From Streptomyces syringium (lineage in GTDB: Bacteria > Actinomycetota > Actinomycetes > Streptomycetales > Streptomycetaceae), in assembly GCF_017876625.1 (NCBI RefSeq), contig NZ_JAGIOH010000001.1:6655501-6719500 (forward strand): a DNA stretch of 64,000 nt, in the 5' to 3' direction. Below, piece after piece: positions 23,440 to 31,468 of the stretch. The notes under the pieces were generated by a model that worked only from the letters and a program-made list of their open reading frames with translations, was not told the DNA's origin and made no database searches. Each line of letters begins with the position of its first letter. Within the stretch, counting starts at the first letter, position 1. The translations under genes were made by a program, and so were the position numbers.

Positions 23440-24077
23440 CCGACAATGAGAGAGTGCCGACGAACAGCAAGAAGACCACCGCGAACCCCGCACACGGGCG
23501 GCGCCGCGAGCTCCTCGCGACCGCCGCCGAGGTGTTCGCCACGCAGGGCTACAACGCCACCACCGTCCGCCGGATCGCCGACGAGGCGGGGCTGCTCGCG
23601 GGCAGCCTCTACTACCACTTCGACTCCAAGGAGTCGATGCTCGACGAGATCCTCTCCGGCTTCCTGGACGAGCTGTGGACCGGCTACGACGCCGTGCTCG
23701 ACGCCGGTCTCGGCCCCCGGGAGACCATCGAGGCCCTCGTCACCGAGTCCTTCCGGGAGATCGACCGGCACCGCGCCGCCGTCGCCATCTACCAGAAGGA
23801 GTCCCGGCACCTGGTCACCCAGCCCCGCTTCGGCTATCTCGTGGACTCGCAGCGGAAGTTCGAGAAGGCCTGGCTGGGCACGCTGGAGCGCGGCGTGGCC
23901 GACGGGTCCTTCCGCGCCGACCTCGACATCCGGCTCGCCTACCGCTTCGTGCGCGACACCGTGTGGGTCGCCGCGTCCTGGTACCGGCCGGGCGGGACGC
24001 ACAGCCCGGAGGAGATCGCCCGTCAGTACCTGTCGATGGTGCTGGACGGCATCGCCGGGAGGGAACCGGCCGCATAG
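23436..24077 (+). CDS. kstR2: TetR-family repressor of steroid ring C/D genes (KstR2)
   Basis: This 213-residue TetR repressor matches KstR2. The N-terminal HTH reads LLATAAEVFATQGYNATTVR followed by RIADEAGLLAGSLYYHFDSK. The ligand domain carries YQKESRHLVTQPRFGYLVDS and the C-terminal RFVRDTVWVAASWYRPGG, both close to the mycobacterial protein. KstR2 releases its operator when it binds the CoA ester of HIP, the bicyclic remnant left after rings A and B are removed. Two starts are possible. GTG 23436 overlaps the ipdF stop (GTGA), in line with the overlaps elsewhere in this locus. GTG 23454 gives a protein six residues shorter and nearer to the mycobacterial length. Two matching operators lie in this locus. 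Confidence 0.88.
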   Translation: MTDNERVPTNSKKTTANPAHGRRRELLATAAEVFATQGYNATTVRRIADEAGLLAGSLYYHFDSKESMLDEILSGFLDELWTGYDAVLDAGLGPRETIEALVTESFREIDRHRAAVAIYQKESRHLVTQPRFGYLVDSQRKFEKAWLGTLERGVADGSFRADLDIRLAYRFVRDTVWVAASWYRPGGTHSPEEIARQYLSMVLDGIAGREPAA

Positions 24078-24112
24078 GGCCCGCACGGGCATCATCTGTC
24101 GAAGGAGCAGCC

Positions 24113-25253
<1,141 letters not shown>

Positions 25254-25270
<17 letters not shown>

Positions 25271-26312
25271 CCGGCGGGAGGCCCGCGAGCGTCTCGTGGG
25301 CCTCCCGCATCACGCGCTCCACCAGCTCCGCGCAGGACGGCAGGTCCTCGACGAGGCCCGCGACCTGCCCCGAGGCCATCACCCCGAGGTCCGTACGGCC
25401 GTCCACCATGGCGGCCTTGAGCAGCATCGGGGTGTTCGCGGCCAGCAGCACCTGGCTCCAGGTGAGGTCCCTGCCGTGCCGCATGGCCAGCCCGTCGCGC
25501 ACCATGCGGCGCCAGGTCAGCCCGGAGACCGCGCGGAAGGACGCGGCGTGCCGCACCGCCCGCAGCAGGGACCGGGCCCGGCCCGAGCGCTCCAGGGCGT
25601 CGACGAACGGGGTGCGCAGCATGCGGTGGGGGAGGCCGTCGACCTTCGTGGTGACCGTGACGTCCCCGACGGACGCGGCGAGGTAGGCGGCCTTCACCGC
25701 CGCCGGGACCGTGCTGTCGGCCGTGAGCAGGAACCGGGTCCCCATCGCCACCCCCGCCGCCCCGAAGGCGAGGGCCGCCACCAGGCCCCGGCCGTCGTGG
25801 AAGCCGCCTGCCGCGACGACCGGGATGTCCACCGCGTCGACCACCTGAGGCAGCAGGACCGTGGTCGCCACGCCCCCGGTGTGGCCGCCGCCCTCGCCGC
25901 CCTGCACGACGACGGCGTCCGCGCCCCATGCCGCGACCTTCTCCGCGTGCCGCCGCGCGCCCACCGAGGGCAGGACGACGACTCCGGCGTCCTTGAGACG
26001 GGCGATCAGTTCGCGGGAGGGGGCGAGCGCGAAGGAGGCGACCTTCACGCCCTCGCCGATGATGATCCGCACCCGTTCCTCCGCGTCCCCCGCGTCCGCG
26101 CGGAGGTTGACGCCGAACGGGCGGTCGGTGCGCAGGCGCACCTCGCGGACCGCCTCTCTGAGCCGGTCGGGCGTCATGGTGGCGGAGCCGAGGATGCCGA
26201 GGGCCCCCGCGTTCGCCGTCGCCGCGACGAGGCGCGGGCCCGCGACCCAGCCCATGCCGGTCTGCACGAGGGGATGGCGGACACCGGTCAGGTCGGTGAG
26301 CGCGGTCCTCAT
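25254..26312 (-). CDS. ipdC: Flavin-dependent oxidoreductase, nitronate monooxygenase-like (IpdC)
   Basis: This 352-residue FMN-dependent TIM-barrel protein belongs to the 2-nitropropane dioxygenase/nitronate monooxygenase family. Visible elements are the N-terminal RHPLVQTGMGWVAGPRLVAA, the flavin-phosphate loop region DAVVVQGGEGGGHTGG, and IPVVAAGGFHDGRGLVAALA near residue 180. In the HIP pathway IpdC is the flavin oxidoreductase of this family that introduces a double bond in the hydroxylated HIP-CoA intermediate before ring opening. Assignment rests on the family and on gene order directly behind ipdA and ipdB. Its start overlaps the ipdB stop (ATGA). It is the last gene of the minus-strand echA20 operon and ends in a 17-bp convergent overlap with fadA6. 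Confidence 0.85.
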
Positions 26313-27079
26313 CGGGGTACCTCCCGCGCGCGCAGCCCGGCCGGGTCGACGACCTCGCGGATCAGCCGCAGTTCACGGTGGGTCGGCTCGCGGGTGCGCG
26401 GCACGTCGCCGGGGACGTCGAGGGGGAAGCCGGTCGCCGCCCGCAGCTCGGCGGGCGTGACCCCGGGGTGCAGGGAGCGCACGCGCATCGTACGGTCCGG
26501 GGTCTCGAAGTCGAGCACGGCCAGATCGGTGACCACGCGGGGGATGCGGTGGAAGCGGGTCGCGGAGGGCCCGGCCGCCGCCGCCCGGTCGTAGCCGACC
26601 CCGCACACCATGTCGACCCGGTCGACCAGCACCCGGGGGGAGTGCCGCGGGATCCAGTAACTGGTGGGGTTGTTGAGGGTGTTGACGGGCGCGCCGCGCA
26701 CCCCGAGGAGCTGGCGGTCGGGCCGCTTCCAGTCGCCGATGCAGGAGATGTTCTGGTTGCCGTGCCGGTCCAGTTGGCTTGCGCCCATCATCACGTGCCG
26801 GCTGCCGCCGGTGACCAGCGCCAGGTGCCGGCGGTACGGCAGCCAGCCCTCGCTCACCCGCGACGCCGCCCCCAGCGCGGGCACGTCACCCATCAGCATC
26901 GCCTCGCCGTCGGTCAGCAGCAGACCGGGGGAGAAGGTGAGCTTCGCGAGCCGCGCGCCGGCCGTCGGGACGAGCCCCATCGGGGCGGCCAGGATCTCCC
27001 CGGCGCCGCGCCACGCCTCCGCGCAGGCGACCACGCAGTACTCGGCACGGGTCACGCCCGTCCTCGCGCCCTCGCTCAC
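26309..27079 (-). CDS. ipdB: CoA-transferase-like ring-opening hydrolase beta subunit (IpdB)
   Basis: This 256-residue protein is the beta-type subunit of a class I CoA-transferase family pair. IpdAB, despite this family, hydrolyses the last carbocyclic ring (COCHEA-CoA) in steroid breakdown. Conserved segments include GRL/ARLAKLTFSPGLLLTDGEA, GASQLDRHGNQNISCIGDW and GAPVNTLNNPTSYWIPRHSP. The GTG start at 27077-27079 overlaps the ipdA stop (GTGA) and is preceded by GGGGAGG. A longer frame upstream is a shadow of ipdA. Tight coupling with ipdA fits an equimolar complex. It lies between ipdA and ipdC, as in mycobacteria. Confidence 0.87.
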   Translation of the reverse strand: MSEGARTGVTRAEYCVVACAEAWRGAGEILAAPMGLVPTAGARLAKLTFSPGLLLTDGEAMLMGDVPALGAASRVSEGWLPYRRHLALVTGGSRHVMMGASQLDRHGNQNISCIGDWKRPDRQLLGVRGAPVNTLNNPTSYWIPRHSPRVLVDRVDMVCGVGYDRAAAAGPSATRFHRIPRVVTDLAVLDFETPDRTMRVRSLHPGVTPAELRAATGFPLDVPGDVPRTREPTHRELRLIREVVDPAGLRAREVPR

Positions 27080-27942
27080 GCGCCCTCCCCGGTGAAGGCC
27101 GCGACGGCGGCCCGGTAGTCGTCCTCGTCCCCCGACAGGAAGCGGCCCGCGAACTCGCCCCAGGCCACGGGGTCGGCGGCGGCCTTGGCGTACGCGGTCT
27201 GGAACGCCTCGTCCCGGTTGTAGTCCGGGGCGCAGGAGGTGAAGTGCGCCCCGCCCGGCGCCTCGATGACCCCGGTGACGCAGTGCCGTGCGATCAGCAG
27301 GGTCTGCGGGCCGCCGGCGGGCGCGAAAGCGGCGCTGTCCACGACCTGTTCGCAGGAGACGTACGCCTCGCGGGCGGCCTCGCAGAAGAGGTCGTCGAAG
27401 TACGGATCGGGGCCCAGGTACTGGGCGTTGCCCCGCGCGTCCGCCCGGTTGAGGTGGACCAGGGCCGCGTCCAGGGTCAGCGCGGGCACGGCGAGGAGCT
27501 CCTCCCCGTCCGCGTACGGCGAGGTGACCGTCCGCAGGTGGGGGTTGACCGTCATGACGTCGGAGCCGAGACCGGCCCGGACGGGCAGGAAGGGCAGCCG
27601 GTGCGCGGCGGCCGTCAGCCCCCACATCAGCATCGCCTCGTCCAGCTCCGTCAGCTCCAGGCGACCGCTCTGCCGGGCGGCCCGGAAGTGCGGTTCGAGG
27701 GGCACGGAGTCGAGCGTGACGAAGGCGGTCACGAGCCTGGCGATCCGCCCCGCCGCCGCCAGCAGGCCCACGTCGGGTCCGCCGTAGGACACGACGGTGA
27801 GATCCGTCAGATCCGACCGCAGCAGCGCGCGGACGAGCGCCATCGGCTTGCGCCGCGAGCCCCAGCCGCCGATGCCGACGGTCATGCCGCTCTCCAGCCG
27901 GCCGACGGCCTCGTCGGCGGTCATCAGCTTCCCACCGGTCAC
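27076..27942 (-). CDS. ipdA: CoA-transferase-like ring-opening hydrolase alpha subunit (IpdA)
   Basis: This 288-residue alpha-type subunit of the class I CoA-transferase family forms IpdAB with the next gene product, opening the last steroid ring of COCHEA-CoA. It begins VTGGKLMTADEAVGRLESGM, typical of the family N-terminus, then has the strand MTVGIGGWGSRRKPMALVRA. LDSVPLEPHFRAARQSGRL and PYFDDLFCEAAREAYVSCEQ, the conserved region ending near the catalytic pocket, follow. The GTG start (27940-27942) overlaps the echA20 stop (GTGA) and has an excellent GGAGGAGCC ribosome site. Its length is close to that of the mycobacterial protein (about 290 residues). Confidence 0.88.
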   Translation of the reverse strand: MTGGKLMTADEAVGRLESGMTVGIGGWGSRRKPMALVRALLRSDLTDLTVVSYGGPDVGLLAAAGRIARLVTAFVTLDSVPLEPHFRAARQSGRLELTELDEAMLMWGLTAAAHRLPFLPVRAGLGSDVMTVNPHLRTVTSPYADGEELLAVPALTLDAALVHLNRADARGNAQYLGPDPYFDDLFCEAAREAYVSCEQVVDSAAFAPAGGPQTLLIARHCVTGVIEAPGGAHFTSCAPDYNRDEAFQTAYAKAAADPVAWGEFAGRFLSGDEDDYRAAVAAFTGEGA

Positions 27943-28736
27943 GGCTCCTCCTGGGGTTCCGTCGCGGATGTCCCCGGCAGCCGGGACGGCTGGGACCTCC
28001 CGGAGACGAAGGCCTCGCGGTGCCGGTCGGCCACGCCGGTGAGCGCGGCCTCGAAGGTGAAACCCTGCTCGAAGCGGTAGCCGCGGTGGACGTCGACCGG
28101 GTCGATGCCGTTGAGGGCGGCCTTGGCGAGCCGGATCAGCGAGCCGTCCTTGGCCGCGATCTCGCGCGCCAGCTCCAGTGCCGCCGTCAGGAGTTCGCCG
28201 GGCGGTACGACCCGCCACACGGAACCGTGCCGGTGCAGCTCCCGCGCGGTGACGGTGCGCGAGGTGTAGTACAGGGTGCGCAGCAGATGCTGGGGCACGA
28301 GCCGGGCGAGATGGGTGGCGGCGCCGAGCGCGCCCCGGTCCAGCTCGGGCAGGCCGAAGGTGGCGTCCTCGGTGGCGACGACGGCGTCGGCGTTGCCCAC
28401 GAGCCCGATCCCGCCGCCGAGGCAGAAGCCCCGCACGGCGGCGACGACCGGCACTTCGCAGTCGTACACGGCCGAGAACGCGGCGGCGCAGCCCCGGTTG
28501 GCGCCGATCAGCGCCCGGTGGCCCGGGCCGCGCTGGATCTCTTTGAGGTCGACCCCCGCGTTGAAGCCGCGCCCGGCGGCGGCCAGGACGACGCAGCGGA
28601 CGGCCGGATCGGCGCCCGCCGCGCGCACGGCCCCGGCCAGCTCGTACCAGCCGCGCACGGGAACGGCGTTGACGGGCGGGAAGTCCACGGTGACGACGGC
28701 GATGCCCGCTTCGGGGCGGGAGGTGGAGACACCCAT
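27939..28736 (-). CDS. echA20: Ring-opening enoyl-CoA hydratase-family hydrolase (EchA20)
   Basis: This 265-residue crotonase-family enzyme closely resembles EchA20, which opens ring D of the steroid nucleus by hydrolysing a cyclic beta-diketone CoA ester. It shows IAVVTVDFPPVNAVPVRGWY, the CoA/oxyanion segment GRGFNAGVDLKEIQRGPG and VAAVRGFCLGGGIGLVGNAD. ATFGLPELDRGALGAATHLA and RLAKAALNGIDPVDVHRGYR complete the match. These last two are characteristic of this subgroup, not of ordinary enoyl-CoA hydratases. It heads the operon echA20-ipdA-ipdB-ipdC. Its ATG (28734-28736) lies 21 bp downstream of the second KstR2-like operator. The C-terminus has a Pro/Ser-rich tail longer than in mycobacteria. 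Confidence 0.9.
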   Translation of the reverse strand: MGVSTSRPEAGIAVVTVDFPPVNAVPVRGWYELAGAVRAAGADPAVRCVVLAAAGRGFNAGVDLKEIQRGPGHRALIGANRGCAAAFSAVYDCEVPVVAAVRGFCLGGGIGLVGNADAVVATEDATFGLPELDRGALGAATHLARLVPQHLLRTLYYTSRTVTARELHRHGSVWRVVPPGELLTAALELAREIAAKDGSLIRLAKAALNGIDPVDVHRGYRFEQGFTFEAALTGVADRHREAFVSGRSQPSRLPGTSATEPQEEP

Positions 28737-28757
28737 CAGTGGATCAGCTACCTTTCC

Positions 28758-28771
28758 ACCAAACGTTTGTT
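28758..28771. promoter_or_regulatory. KstR2-like operator between echA20 and SDR genes
   Basis: ACCAAACGTTTGTT contains a perfect CAAACGTTTG palindrome and agrees with the KstR2 motif AnCAAGnnCTTGnT except at the two symmetric positions where G and C are A and T. It sits in the 82-bp gap between divergent echA20 and the SDR pair, mirroring the placement of the other operator at 22582-22601. Confidence 0.72.
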
Positions 28772-28818
28772 AGGGGCGAAGGTAGCAGCGGATCGTCCGG
28801 CGCGGGAGGTGGTACGGG

Positions 28819-29637
28819 ATGAGTGGAGCGCTCGACCTGGACGGACGCGTCGCCGTCGTCACCGGCGGGACGCGCGGCGTCGGCGCGGGCATCGCGCGGG
28901 CGCTGCTGCGCGCCGGGGCACGGGTGGTGGTCTGCGCCCGCCGCCCACCGGACGAGCCGGTCACGGCCGACGGGCGGACCGCCTGCTTCCGACCGGTGGA
29001 CGTACGCCGGCCGGCCGCCGTGCAGCCCCTCTTCGACGAGCTGGCGTCGGCCTTCGGCCGGCTGGACCTGCTGGTCAACAACGCCGGTGGCGCGCCCTTC
29101 CGGCTGCTCGAGGACGCGGACGCCGAGCGCCACGCGCGCGTGCTCGAACTCAACCTCACCGCACCGCTGACCGTCTCGCTCGCCGCCCACCGGGTGATGC
29201 GCCGGCAGCCGGCCGGCGGCTGCGTCCTGATGATCGGGAGCGTGAGCGGCACCCGCCCGTCACCGGGCACGGCGGCCTACGGCGCCGCCAAGGCCGGGCT
29301 GGAACACCTCGCCCGCACGATGGCGGTGGAGTGGGCACCGGCCGTACGCGTCAACACCCTCGTCCTCGGCATGGTCCGCACGGAATCGGCCCACCTGCAC
29401 TACGGCGACACGGCGGGCGTCGCCGCCGTCGCCCGCACCGTCCCGGCCGGGCGCCTCGCCGAACCCGACGAGATCGGCGACGCCGTGGTCTTCCTCGCCT
29501 CCGACCGCGCGTCCTACATCACCGGCGCCAGCCTTCTCGTCCACGGCGGCGGCGAACGCCCGGCGTTCCTGGCCGCGGCGCGTGCCCATCCTTCAGCCCC
29601 TTCAGCCCCTTCAGTCACGACCTTCGAGGAGCCCTGA
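28819..29637 (+). CDS. Short-chain dehydrogenase/reductase of steroid locus
   Basis: This 272-residue SDR oxidoreductase has the NAD(P)-binding loop VTGGTRGVGAGIARAL, NNAG, the catalytic Ser in MIGSVSG and Tyr/Lys in AYGAAKAG. In mycobacteria two SDR genes of the Rv3548c/Rv3549c type flank echA20 in the KstR2 regulon. The position here, divergent from echA20 across a KstR2-like operator, suggests the same role in handling hydroxy/keto CoA intermediates. The C-terminus ends in a repeat-encoded Pro-Ser-Ala tail (bases 29588-29616, repeated CTTCAGCCC) that looks dispensable. The ATG at 28819 follows GGGAGGTGG. The exact substrate is unassigned. Confidence 0.83.
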   Translation: MSGALDLDGRVAVVTGGTRGVGAGIARALLRAGARVVVCARRPPDEPVTADGRTACFRPVDVRRPAAVQPLFDELASAFGRLDLLVNNAGGAPFRLLEDADAERHARVLELNLTAPLTVSLAAHRVMRRQPAGGCVLMIGSVSGTRPSPGTAAYGAAKAGLEHLARTMAVEWAPAVRVNTLVLGMVRTESAHLHYGDTAGVAAVARTVPAGRLAEPDEIGDAVVFLASDRASYITGASLLVHGGGERPAFLAAARAHPSAPSAPSVTTFEEP

Positions 29638-29638
29638 G

Positions 29639-30565
29639 ATGACCGGAATCTGCGCGGGCCGCGTCGCCGCCGTCACCGGCGCCGGCCGCGGTCTCGGCCG
29701 GGCGCACGCCCTCGCGCTCGCCGCCGAAGGCGCCCGGGTCGTCGTCAACGACCTCGGCGTCGGGCCCGGCGGGGAGGGCGGCTCGGCGGGCCCCGCCCGG
29801 CAGGTCGTCGACGAGATCCGCGCCTGCGGCGGCGAAGCCGTCGCCCACAGCGGCGACATCGCCACCACCGAGGGCGCCGCCTCGCTCCTCGCCACGGCCC
29901 TCGACGCCTACGGCCGGCTCGACACGCTCGTCAACAACGCCGGGTTCCTGCGCGACCGGATGCTCGTCAACCTCGACGAGGACGACTGGGACGCGGTTCT
30001 GCGCGTCCACCTCAAGGGCCACTTCCTGCCGCTCAAGCACGCGGCCGGGTACTGGCGCGCCGAGCACAGGGCGGGCCGCGCCCGCCGGGCCCGCGTCGTC
30101 AACACCACCTCCGGCGCGGGTCTGCTGGGCAGCGTGGGGCAGGGGAACTACGCCGCCGCGAAGGCCGGGATCGTGGCCCTCACCCTCGTCGCCGCCGCCG
30201 AACTGGCCCGCTACGGCGTCCAGGTCAACGCCGTCGCCCCCGCCGCCCGCACCCGCATGACCGAGCAGACGTTCGCCGACGCCATGGCCGCGCCCACGAC
30301 CGGATTCGACGCCATGGCCCCCGGGAACGTCTCCCCGCTGGTGGTGTGGCTCGCCTCCGCGGACTCCGCCGGCGTCAGCGGCGAGGTCTTCGAAGCGGAG
30401 GGCGGCCGCATCACCGTCATGGAGGGCTGGCACCCCGGCCCCACCACCGACAAGGGCCGGCGCTGGACACCGGCCGAGGCGGGCGGCGCGGTACGGGAGC
30501 TGCTGCCGGGGCTGCGGGAGCCCGGAGCGGTGTACGGGGCTGCGGCTGCCCCGCCCCGCGACTGA
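29639..30565 (+). CDS. Short-chain dehydrogenase/reductase of steroid locus
   Basis: This 308-residue SDR is the second gene of the plus-strand pair. It shows VTGAGRGLGRAHALALAAEG (cofactor loop), VVNDLGVGPGGEGGSAGPAR (a loop longer than in classical SDRs, as in the hydroxyacyl-CoA dehydrogenase-like subgroup), NNAG, VVNTTSGAGLLGS, and YAAAKAG with the catalytic Tyr and Lys. It ends with a roughly 60-residue C-terminal extension after the usual SDR fold (EGGRITVMEGWHPGPTTDKG), typical of the Rv3548c-like proteins. The start is ATG 29639, one base after the preceding stop, with a GAGGAG ribosome site. A longer open frame from 29582 is unlikely. The substrate is presumably a CoA intermediate of ring C/D degradation. 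Confidence 0.85.
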   Translation: MTGICAGRVAAVTGAGRGLGRAHALALAAEGARVVVNDLGVGPGGEGGSAGPARQVVDEIRACGGEAVAHSGDIATTEGAASLLATALDAYGRLDTLVNNAGFLRDRMLVNLDEDDWDAVLRVHLKGHFLPLKHAAGYWRAEHRAGRARRARVVNTTSGAGLLGSVGQGNYAAAKAGIVALTLVAAAELARYGVQVNAVAPAARTRMTEQTFADAMAAPTTGFDAMAPGNVSPLVVWLASADSAGVSGEVFEAEGGRITVMEGWHPGPTTDKGRRWTPAEAGGAVRELLPGLREPGAVYGAAAAPPRD

Positions 30566-30601
30566 GGACAGGCGACCGAGGACGACAGCCGCCCCGCGCC
30601 C

Positions 30602-31468
30602 TCAGGACACGACGTCCTTCGCCCGGAAGTGCCGGAAGGCCAGAGCGAACAGCACCAGCGCGTACGCCACCGACACCGCCGTCCCTTTGATCATTCCACC
30701 CCACTCCAGCTGCGGCTGCAGCGCGTCCGCCCACGCGTACTGCCAGTGCGCCGGCAGGAAATCGCGCCAGTGCCCCAGCGCGGTCACCGCGTCCAGCACA
30801 TTGCCGACGATGGTCAGCCCGACCGCGCCGCCCACCGCGCCCAGCGGGGCATCCGTGACCGTCGACAGCCAGAACGCCAGCGCCGCCGTGACCAACTGCC
30901 CCACGAAGATGTACGCCACCACGATCACGAGCCGGCCGACGGCCGTCCCGGCGGGCAGCGCACCGCCGGTGGGGATCTGCAGACCGTCCCAGCCGTACGC
31001 CGCCGTGCCCGCCGCCAACGCCACCACCGGCAGCAGCACCATCGCGGCCGCGCTGAACCCGAGCGCCACGACCAGCTTGCTCAGCAGCAGCCGGGCGCGC
31101 GGCACCGGCGCCGCGAGCAGATAGCGCAGCGAGGACCAGCTCGCCTCGGAGGCCACGGCATCCCCGCAGAACAGCGCCACCGGCACCACCAGCAGAAAGC
31201 CCGCCGAGACGAACAGACAGGTCGCCGCGAAGTTCGCGCCGGAGGCGGTGGCGGTGTCGATCAGCGTCACCCGCCCGTCGCGCCCGCTCGGCTGCCCGCC
31301 GATGGCGAACGCGGCGATCAGGACGAACGGCAGCACCGCCAGCACCGCCCCCACCACGAGCGTGCGCCGCCGCCGCAACTGCCGCATCGCCTCCACCCGG
31401 AGCGGCAGGGTGTGCCGCGCCCGGTAACCGGGTGCGGACTCGGGGGCCGTGGTCACCGCGGTGCTCAT
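30602..31468 (-). CDS. ABC transporter permease (ABC-2 type)
   Basis: This 288-residue membrane protein has about six hydrophobic helices: TLVVGAVLAVLPFVLIAAFA, then CLFVSAGFLLVVPVALFCG, ALGFSAAAMVLLPVVALAAG and others. It resembles ABC-2 export permeases. It overlaps the stop of the fused hydrolase-ATPase gene (ATGA, 31465-31468), which supplies the nucleotide-binding domain. The pair is expected to form an exporter or a membrane-remodelling system. The substrate is unknown. The gene ends 36 bp from the convergent SDR stop. Confidence 0.85.
   Translation of the reverse strand: MSTAVTTAPESAPGYRARHTLPLRVEAMRQLRRRRTLVVGAVLAVLPFVLIAAFAIGGQPSGRDGRVTLIDTATASGANFAATCLFVSAGFLLVVPVALFCGDAVASEASWSSLRYLLAAPVPRARLLLSKLVVALGFSAAAMVLLPVVALAAGTAAYGWDGLQIPTGGALPAGTAVGRLVIVVAYIFVGQLVTAALAFWLSTVTDAPLGAVGGAVGLTIVGNVLDAVTALGHWRDFLPAHWQYAWADALQPQLEWGGMIKGTAVSVAYALVLFALAFRHFRAKDVVS

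Noticed and set aside
26309..27942. IpdA/IpdB as ordinary acyl-CoA:3-ketoacid CoA-transferase
   Set aside because: The neighbours (echA20, ipdC, ipdF, kstR2) and the segments of both subunits fit the steroid ring-opening hydrolase rather than ketone-body transferases.
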